Assembly (NCBI GenBank): GCA_030039615.1 | Contig: JASHVF010000029.1 | Coordinates: forward strand, 1 to 6,540 | Length of the DNA stretch: 6,540 nt | Source: Gammaproteobacteria bacterium | GTDB taxonomy: Bacteria > Pseudomonadota > Gammaproteobacteria > Steroidobacterales > Steroidobacteraceae | Direction: 5' to 3' | In this document: positions 1-4,524 of the stretch, in pieces | Position numbering within the stretch: position 1 is the first letter of the stretch | How the letters are laid out: each line of letters begins with the position of its first letter | The notes under the pieces: model-generated | Seen by the model: the letters and a program-made list of their open reading frames with translations, nothing else | Databases searched by the model: none | What the model was told of the DNA's origin: nothing | Translations under genes and position numbers: made by a program

Positions 1-710
1 TCACCTTCGACGGGCGGCGCACGCTGGTGGTGCGCGTGGCCGGCAAATGGCTCGCCGTGGTCGGCATCCCGCTCTCGCAGCAGCCGGGCCCGGCCGCGGT
101 ACGCCTCGAGGGCGGCGCCGCGCCTGCCACCACGCTCGGCTTCGAGGTCACCGACAAGCAGTACACGGTGCAGCGCCTCACCGTACCGCCGCGCCAGGTC
201 GATCTCTCTGCCGAGGACCTGGCACGCGTCAACCGCGAGCAGCCGCGCATCAGGGCGGACGTCGCCACTTTCTCGGACACCCTCCCGCAGACGTTCCGGC
301 TGCTCTCGCCCGTGCCGGGCATTCGCTCCAGCTCCTACGGCTCGCGGCGCGTATTCAACAACGAGGCGCGCAGTCCGCACAGCGGCATGGACATCGCCGC
401 GGACGTCGGCACGCCGGTGCAGGCTGCCGCCGACGGCCGCGTAGTCGACAGCGGCGATTTCTTCTTCAACGGCAACACGGTGATCCTCGACCACGGCGGC
501 GGGCTCGTGACCATGTACTGCCACCTGAGTGCCATCGGCGTCGAGCGCGGGCAGCGCGTGCGCGCCGGCGAGGTGATCGGCAAGGTGGGAGCGACCGGCC
601 GCGTAACCGGTCCGCACCTGCACTTCGGCGTGGCGCTCAACGCCGATTTCGTCGATCCGGCGCTGTTCCTGCCGCCGCCGGTGGTGCCGGCGGCCGAGCC
701 GCATGGCTGA
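1..710 (+). CDS. M23-family (LytM-type) peptidoglycan endopeptidase, 5' partial
   Basis: This is the C-terminal part of a zinc metallopeptidase that probably cuts peptide cross-links in periplasmic peptidoglycan. The reading frame is open to the left edge (codons from base 3), so the true start and any signal peptide lie outside; the GTG at 27 is merely the first start-like codon. Counting from that GTG, residues 1-80 (GKWLAVVGIPLS, then KQYTVQRLTV) resemble the N-terminal domain often found before M23 domains. The peptidase domain covers about 95-215. H118 and D122 (HSGMD) and H199 (HLHF) fit the zinc ligands, while H166 (YCHLS) and H197 fit the catalytic histidines, so the enzyme looks intact. 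The tail is Pro/Val rich. The stop codon overlaps the start of tadA, suggesting co-transcription. Family assignment is strong; the exact bond cut is not known. Confidence 0.93.
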   Translation, partial: TFDGRRTLVVRVAGKWLAVVGIPLSQQPGPAAVRLEGGAAPATTLGFEVTDKQYTVQRLTVPPRQVDLSAEDLARVNREQPRIRADVATFSDTLPQTFRLLSPVPGIRSSSYGSRRVFNNEARSPHSGMDIAADVGTPVQAAADGRVVDSGDFFFNGNTVILDHGGGLVTMYCHLSAIGVERGQRVRAGEVIGKVGATGRVTGPHLHFGVALNADFVDPALFLPPPVVPAAEPHG

Positions 711-1167
711 CGCCGCCGGCGGCTACGACGCACGCTACATGCGGGTCGCGCTCGAGCACGCCGCCGCGGCGGGCGAGCGCGGCGAGGTGCCGGTCGGCGC
801 CGTGCTGGTGCAGGGCGATGAGATCATCGCCGCCGGCGCCAACTCACCCGTGGCGAGCCACGACCCGACCGCGCACGCCGAGATCGAGGCGCTGCGCGCC
901 GGCGGACGGGCACTCGGCAGCTATCGCCTCGGCGACACGACGCTGTACGTGACACTCGAGCCGTGCGTAATGTGCGCCGCCGCGATCGTGCACGCGCGCG
1001 TGCGCCGGCTGGTGTTCGGGGCCTGGGACCCGCGCGCCGGGGCAGCGGGCAGCATCACCGACGTGTTCGCGCTGCCGCAGCTCAATCATCGCGTGGACGT
1101 GTTCGGCGGCGTGCTGATGGAGGACTGCGGCCGCCTGCTCAAGCAGTTCTTCGAGGCGCGGCGTTAG
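703..1167 (+). CDS. tadA: tRNA adenosine(34) deaminase TadA
   Basis: TadA converts adenosine to inosine at the wobble position of tRNA-Arg(ACG) in the cytoplasm, allowing one tRNA to read several CGN codons. The 154-residue protein is full length for the family. The zinc-dependent deaminase signature is complete: H58-A-E60, where H58 binds zinc and E60 shuttles the proton, and P87-C88-V-M-C91, which supplies the two cysteine ligands. D109 in FGAWDPRAGAAGS lies in the tRNA-contacting segment typical of TadA and not of cytidine deaminases. The ATG at 703 overlaps the end of the peptidase gene (ATGGCTGA), and no strong Shine-Dalgarno is visible, so translation is probably coupled to the gene upstream. 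The gene converges on mltF, with 8 bases between the two stop codons. Confidence 0.96.
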   Translation: MADAAGGYDARYMRVALEHAAAAGERGEVPVGAVLVQGDEIIAAGANSPVASHDPTAHAEIEALRAGGRALGSYRLGDTTLYVTLEPCVMCAAAIVHARVRRLVFGAWDPRAGAAGSITDVFALPQLNHRVDVFGGVLMEDCGRLLKQFFEARR

Positions 1168-1177
1168 AAGGGCGCCT
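1154..1177. repeat. Inverted repeat across the convergent tadA/mltF ends
   Basis: AGGCGC (1154-1159) and GCGCCT (1172-1177) form a perfect 6-bp inverted repeat with a 12-base loop. It contains the tadA stop codon and reaches into the mltF stop codon. It could fold in either transcript and act as a weak two-way 3' end structure, but neither side has a T-run, so it is not a standard intrinsic terminator. Confidence 0.4.
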
Positions 1178-2588
1178 AGGGTATGAGGCCCGCGGTGGTG
1201 CCCGGTGCGGCGGGAGCCGACTGCGCCGTCGCCGCGTGCGCCGGGGCCGCCTCGCCCGGCTGCCATTCGAGCAGCGTGAGGAATCGCTGGATACGATCGA
1301 CGAACTGCACCGGCTCCCAGCCGCGCGCGTAGCCGCGCTTGGCACGCGTGTACCAGCGTCCCTGGGCGAGCAGCGGCAGCTCCTCGCGCACCTCGGCCCA
1401 GGAGTCCGGGTCCTTGCCGAGCGACTGGGTGATGATGCGCGCGTCCTCGAGGTGACCGAAGCCGACGTTGTAGGCGGCGATCGTGAGCCAGGTGCGGTCG
1501 GGCTCGGGAATGCGGTCCGGGATCATCTGGCGCACCTGGGCGAGATAGCGTGCGCCGGCGAAGATGCTCTCCTGCGGGTCGTTGCGGTTCTTGATTCCCA
1601 TCGCCTGCGCAGTATCGGCGGTGAGCATCATGAGGCCCGCGGCGCCCTCGTCGGAGGCGGCCCGCGGGTCCCATTTGGACTCCTGGTAGCCGACCGCCGC
1701 GAGCAGCCGCCAGTCGATCCCGACCTGGGCGGCGGCTTCCTCGAACCACGCCCGGTAGCGCGGCAGGCGGTCGGCGACGTGGGTCTGGAACTCGCGTGAC
1801 TCCTCGTACTCGAAGCGGCGCGTGTCGCCGGACGCCGCATCCACCAGCTGCGAGAGCTCGCCCGAGCGGGCGAGCGCCCCGAAGAACTGATCGACGCTCT
1901 CGAGCAGCGCCGGTGCGCCCTTGCGCACCATCCACTGCAGCGGCCGGGTGTCGGGCAGCGCGAAGCCCACCAGCACGTTCGGGTACAGATGGTGTGCGAA
2001 GGAGAACTCGCGGGCGTCGGTGATCGCGTAATCGGCCCCGCCCGAGTCGACGTCCTCGATGGGATCGGCCGAGCTCGGCGCGGTCTGCACCCATTGCAGG
2101 GTGGGAGCCACGGTGCGGCGCAGCTTCTCGAGGATGCGCTCCTGCGGGCTGCCGGCGCGCACGGCGAGCCTCGCCGACTCGAGCTGCAGCGTCTCGCGCG
2201 GACGTACGCCGCTTCTTTGGTACACGACCAGCTGTGGGATGTTGGCGTACGGCACGGCGGCATCGGCGACCTTCTGCCAGTCGGGTGAGTCGCTGAGCGC
2301 GGCCGCGGCGAGGTCCGCGCGGCCGGCGCCGAGCTCGTCCTGCATGGCGCGCTCGCTCGCGACCGGATACATGGCGAGCTTCACGCCGAGCTGCGCGGCG
2401 TAGCGGCTCGCCAGCTGGTACTCGAGCCCCTCGGTCCCCTGCGCGCCGAGGTAGTAACAGGTGGGCAGGTTCAGCGTGACGACGCGCAGCTCGCCGCGCG
2501 CGCGCACCTGCTCGAGGGCGGAGGGCTCGTGCGGCGTGCAGCCCGCGAGGAGCAGCGCGCCGGCGGCGGCGAGAGTCAATGCCCGCAC
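1176..2588 (-). CDS. mltF: Membrane-bound lytic murein transglycosylase F
   Basis: MltF cleaves the MurNAc-GlcNAc bond of peptidoglycan, leaving a 1,6-anhydro end, and is anchored to the inner face of the outer membrane. The 470-residue product begins with a lipoprotein signal ending LLLAGC; C17 would be lipidated, and Thr at +2 does not signal inner-membrane retention. Residues about 33-255 form a solute-binding-protein-like (SBP_bac_3) domain. Residues about 283-440 form the SLT domain, with likely catalytic E303 in GYQESKWDP, then GLMMLT (318-323) and AAYNVGFGHLEDAR (371-384), all typical of the MltF group. An Ala/Pro-rich tail follows. The start is GTG at 2588, chosen because AGGAGG lies 9 bases upstream; a TTG three codons later lacks such support. 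It converges on tadA and diverges from the tRNA gene. Confidence 0.95.
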   Translation of the reverse strand: MRALTLAAAGALLLAGCTPHEPSALEQVRARGELRVVTLNLPTCYYLGAQGTEGLEYQLASRYAAQLGVKLAMYPVASERAMQDELGAGRADLAAAALSDSPDWQKVADAAVPYANIPQLVVYQRSGVRPRETLQLESARLAVRAGSPQERILEKLRRTVAPTLQWVQTAPSSADPIEDVDSGGADYAITDAREFSFAHHLYPNVLVGFALPDTRPLQWMVRKGAPALLESVDQFFGALARSGELSQLVDAASGDTRRFEYEESREFQTHVADRLPRYRAWFEEAAAQVGIDWRLLAAVGYQESKWDPRAASDEGAAGLMMLTADTAQAMGIKNRNDPQESIFAGARYLAQVRQMIPDRIPEPDRTWLTIAAYNVGFGHLEDARIITQSLGKDPDSWAEVREELPLLAQGRWYTRAKRGYARGWEPVQFVDRIQRFLTLLEWQPGEAAPAHAATAQSAPAAPGTTAGLIP

Positions 2589-2590
2589 TA

Positions 2591-2603
2591 AGGAGGCCCT
2601 CCT
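2591..2603 (-). promoter_or_regulatory. mltF ribosome-binding site inside an inverted repeat
   Basis: Read on the minus strand, the sequence is AGGAGG-G-CCTCCT, two bases before the GTG start. The first half is a perfect Shine-Dalgarno; the second half is its exact complement, lying between it and the start codon. A tight hairpin of five base pairs with a GGC loop could cover the site. Its use as a ribosome-binding site fixes the mltF start; any regulatory effect is inference. Confidence 0.65.
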
Positions 2604-2620
2604 GGCGAACGGCTTTCCGT

Positions 2621-2626
2621 TAGAAT
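2621..2626 (+). promoter_or_regulatory. Probable -10 element of the tRNA-Ser promoter
   Basis: TAGAAT differs from the sigma-70 -10 consensus at one position and lies 35 bases before the mature tRNA, giving a predicted transcript start near 2633. The bases after it are GC-rich, as in discriminators of stable-RNA promoters under stringent control. No convincing -35 hexamer is found 16-18 bases upstream (that area is CCTCCTGG), which limits confidence. Confidence 0.5.
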
Positions 2627-2660
2627 ACCAGCCCCGCCAATGAGTCCTGGTCGCGGAGTC

Positions 2661-2753
2661 GGAGAGGTACCGAAGCGGTCATAACGGCGCCGACTCGAAA
2701 TCGGATGGTCGGGTAAAACCGGCACGTGGGTTCGAATCCCACCCTCTCCGCCA
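2661..2753 (+). tRNA. tRNA-Ser, anticodon CGA
   Basis: A complete class II tRNA that reads UCG serine codons. The acceptor stem pairs perfectly: GGAGAGG (2661-2667) with CCTCTCC (2743-2749). The discriminator base is G2750, as expected for serine, and CCA is encoded at 2751-2753. The D stem is CCG/CGG (2670-2672, 2685-2687). The anticodon loop CTCGAAA (2694-2700) has anticodon CGA at 2696-2698; its stem 2689-2693/2701-2705 has four pairs plus a G-A mismatch at the top. The long variable arm typical of serine tRNAs folds as GTCGG (2708-2712) with CCGGC (2719-2723), including one G-T pair. The T arm is GTGGG-TTCGAAT-CCCAC (2726-2742). It stands alone on the plus strand between two minus-strand genes. 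No intrinsic terminator follows. Confidence 0.97.
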
Positions 2754-2765
2754 TGCCTGCCGCCC

Positions 2766-4040
2766 TCAGGACTCGGGCTTCTTGAGCGCCTCGCGGTAGG
2801 CAGAACCGAACGCCTCGACGAACGTGTGCGGCAGGTGATCGGCCGGCATCTCGATGAGATTGCGATAGAAGTTGATGAACAGCTCCCAATACTGGGCCTT
2901 GTCGGCCGAGCGCGCCTTGCCGCGGCGCGCGGCGCGCTCGAAACGCGCCTCGAGCTCGGCCGGGTCGAGGCGGTCGAGGAACTCGATGAACGCGGCGCGG
3001 GTCGCCTGTGCGGTGGCGTTCTCGTGCAGCTTGGCCTCGCTCACCACCTCGCGCAGCCACTGCACCGAGTCGAGACGGCGACTCTCGTGCTGTGTGAACA
3101 GCTCCACCAGCAGATCCTCCACCATCGAGTCGGCGAGCGAGGGGCGCGGGTCGTCCTTGTCGCGCGCCGCGGTCTCGATGCGATAGCGATTGCGGGTGGT
3201 GGCGCGCGTGCGCTCGAGGTCCTTCAGTCCCACCAGCGTCTCGCGGAACAGCCGCCCGGCGAGGTGCAGCAGCCGGCTCTGGGCATCCGCCGGCAGCCGC
3301 TCGATGTCGATGCCGGCGCCGCGGCAGAAGGCGTCGAGTCCGGAGTGCACGTCGGCGAGCGCGAGGGCGCCGTTGCCGTTCTTCGGCTGCTCGCGTGCCA
3401 CCGCCTCGGCGAGGCGCGCCATGCGCTCATCGTGCGCCTGCGCCTCCCCGTCCGCTGTCGCCGCCGGCGGCTCGCTGTCGATGAGCTCGACCTCGGCGAG
3501 CGCCCGTACCGGCGCGGATTCGACCGCCTGCCCGTAGGCGTTCACCGGCAGCGCGGGGTCGCGGCGCGGCTCGGGCACCAGCAGCTCATCGAGGTTGAGC
3601 ACCGCGCCGATGTCGCGCTCGGGAGTGCGGTCGAGCGAGCGCAGCGCGTGAATGCTGGTCGGCACCGCGGCCACCTCCGGATCGTCCTCGGGGGCGGCAG
3701 CGGCACCGCGCTGCGACTCGAGCGCGGCGACGATGTGGTATTCGCCGATGCGCAGCACGTCGCCGTTCACGAGGCGATAGCCGCTCGAGCCGCGCTTGGC
3801 GAGCGGCTCCATGTCGTCGTTGACGTAGACGCCGTTGGTGCTGACGTCCTGCAGGTAGAAATGGCCCTCGCGGAACTGCACGCGGGCGTGGTGCGCCGAA
3901 ACGTAGCGCAGCGGGTCGGGCAGCACCCAGTCATTGTCGGCCGAGCGGCCGATGGTGCCGCCCTCGACGGAGAAAACCGCCGTGCCGCGGTCGGCGAGCG
4001 ACCGCCGCTGGTCACTGACGACACGCAGCCGAAGCGTCAT
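2766..4040 (-). CDS. FHA-domain protein with TagH/Fha-like (type VI secretion) C-terminal domain
   Basis: A 424-residue protein with no signal peptide or membrane segment, so probably cytoplasmic. Residues about 1-110 form an FHA phosphothreonine-binding domain with the key pattern intact: G31-R32-S33, S48 and H51 (VSAHHARV), and N69-G70 (STNGVYVN). A low-complexity linker spans about 112-225. The C-terminal region, about 230-418, resembles that of the type VI secretion FHA proteins TagH/Fha: the segment FRETLVGLKDLERTRA, then FLDRLDPAELEARF, then KAQYWELFINFYRNL and FVEAFGSAYREAL. FHA proteins of that system take part in kinase-dependent control of assembly, but no kinase or other type VI gene is in this window, so the role here is unknown. 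I chose the ATG at 4040, preceded by GGGGAACC; a TTG at 4055 in the same frame has weaker support. The gene ends 12 bases beyond the opposing tRNA. The C-terminal assignment is from memory of family patterns. Confidence 0.85.
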   Translation of the reverse strand: MTLRLRVVSDQRRSLADRGTAVFSVEGGTIGRSADNDWVLPDPLRYVSAHHARVQFREGHFYLQDVSTNGVYVNDDMEPLAKRGSSGYRLVNGDVLRIGEYHIVAALESQRGAAAAPEDDPEVAAVPTSIHALRSLDRTPERDIGAVLNLDELLVPEPRRDPALPVNAYGQAVESAPVRALAEVELIDSEPPAATADGEAQAHDERMARLAEAVAREQPKNGNGALALADVHSGLDAFCRGAGIDIERLPADAQSRLLHLAGRLFRETLVGLKDLERTRATTRNRYRIETAARDKDDPRPSLADSMVEDLLVELFTQHESRRLDSVQWLREVVSEAKLHENATAQATRAAFIEFLDRLDPAELEARFERAARRGKARSADKAQYWELFINFYRNLIEMPADHLPHTFVEAFGSAYREALKKPES

Positions 4041-4072
4041 GGTTCCCCGGGTCAAGAGAGTCCGTCCGTTTG

Positions 4073-4080
4073 TCTATAGA
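4073..4080. promoter_or_regulatory. TCTATAGA palindrome, possible -10 for the FHA gene
   Basis: An 8-base perfect palindrome in the divergent gap between the FHA and DUF1820 genes. It gives TATAGA on both strands. On the minus strand this could be a -10 element placing a transcript start near 4066, about 26 bases before the FHA start codon. No good -35 hexamer is seen at the right distance on either strand, so this is tentative. Confidence 0.3.
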
Positions 4081-4128
4081 GTCCGCCCGGCCACGGAGCC
4101 GCGGCAGCGTCTCCGGCACGCCCGGACA

Positions 4129-4134
4129 TATAAT
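4129..4134 (+). promoter_or_regulatory. Consensus -10 element (TATAAT) before the DUF1820-purL pair
   Basis: A perfect TATAAT in otherwise GC-rich DNA, 38 bases before the preferred DUF1820 start codon, predicts transcription from about 4141 and a leader of about 30 bases. The -35 region is poor (nothing like TTGACA 15-18 bases upstream). I see no palindrome like the PurR operator of enteric bacteria in this gap. Confidence 0.6.
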
Positions 4135-4171
4135 GCCAGCGTCAAAACTACCCGGTCCCACAGCACAGGCC

Positions 4172-4510
4172 ATGGCAGCCAGTCACATTTTCCGCATTAT
4201 GTTCGTGAATCAGGGCAAGGTTTACGAGGTGTACGCCCGCAAGGTCAGCCATGGAGAGCTGTTCGGGTTCATCGAGGTCGAGGAGCTGGTGTTCGGCGAG
4301 CGTTCCTCGGTGGTGCTCGACCCTTCCGAGGAGCGCATCAAGGGGGAGTTCGCCGGGGTGAAGCGCACCTACCTGCCGATGCATGCCATCCTGCGCATCG
4401 ACGAGGTCAGGAAGCAGGGTACTGCCAAGATCACGGTGTTGGAGAGCGGCGCCAACGTCGCGCAATTCCCCATGCCGATGTACTCGGCGCCGCCCGGCGA
4501 GAAGAAGTGA
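4172..4510 (+). CDS. DUF1820 family protein
   Basis: A 112-residue soluble protein that I match to the DUF1820 family, found mainly in Gammaproteobacteria and of unknown function. The family look is strong: FRIMFVNQGKVYEVYARKV (7-25), LFGFIEVEELVFGE (30-43), VLDPSEERIKGEF (48-60) and the stretch YLPMHAILRIDEV (67-79). There is no signal peptide, membrane segment or obvious catalytic motif; the alternation of short strands suggests a small mostly-beta fold (inference). I chose the ATG at 4172 because homology begins just after it. The in-frame ATG at 4133 overlaps the -10 element and would not be transcribed from that promoter. The Shine-Dalgarno is weak (ACAGG). purL starts 14 bases after the stop codon, so the two are probably one operon. 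Confidence 0.9.
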   Translation: MAASHIFRIMFVNQGKVYEVYARKVSHGELFGFIEVEELVFGERSSVVLDPSEERIKGEFAGVKRTYLPMHAILRIDEVRKQGTAKITVLESGANVAQFPMPMYSAPPGEKK

Positions 4511-4524
4511 GGCGCCGGTAGCGC

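Noticed and set aside
47..952. Plus-strand open frame of 301 codons overlapping the peptidase and tadA genes
   Set aside because: The product is Arg/Ala/His-rich and without motifs, and both true genes in this span have intact catalytic residues.
844..2094. Long minus-strand open frame of 416 codons across tadA and mltF
   Set aside because: It overlaps two well-recognised genes in another frame, its product is Arg/Ala/Gly-rich with no family resemblance, and long spurious frames are expected at this G+C content.
2661..2765. tRNA-Ser gene as an attachment site of an integrated element
   Set aside because: tRNA-Ser genes are common integration sites, but I see no integrase and no second copy of the tRNA 3' end in the window, and the neighbouring genes have similar base composition.
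2765..2786. Imperfect stem CTCAGGA/TCTTGAG as a terminator for the tRNA or the FHA gene
   Set aside because: The stem has a G-T pair and an 8-base loop, overlaps the FHA coding end, and has no T-run on either side.
2826..4079. Plus-strand open frame of 417 codons antisense to the FHA gene
   Set aside because: It mirrors the FHA gene and gives an Arg/Val/Leu/His-rich protein with no motif. The FHA frame has clear domains.
4041..4171. PurR-type operator before the DUF1820-purL genes
   Set aside because: No palindrome resembling the enteric purine operator is present. The only palindrome found, TCTATAGA, is short and unrelated.
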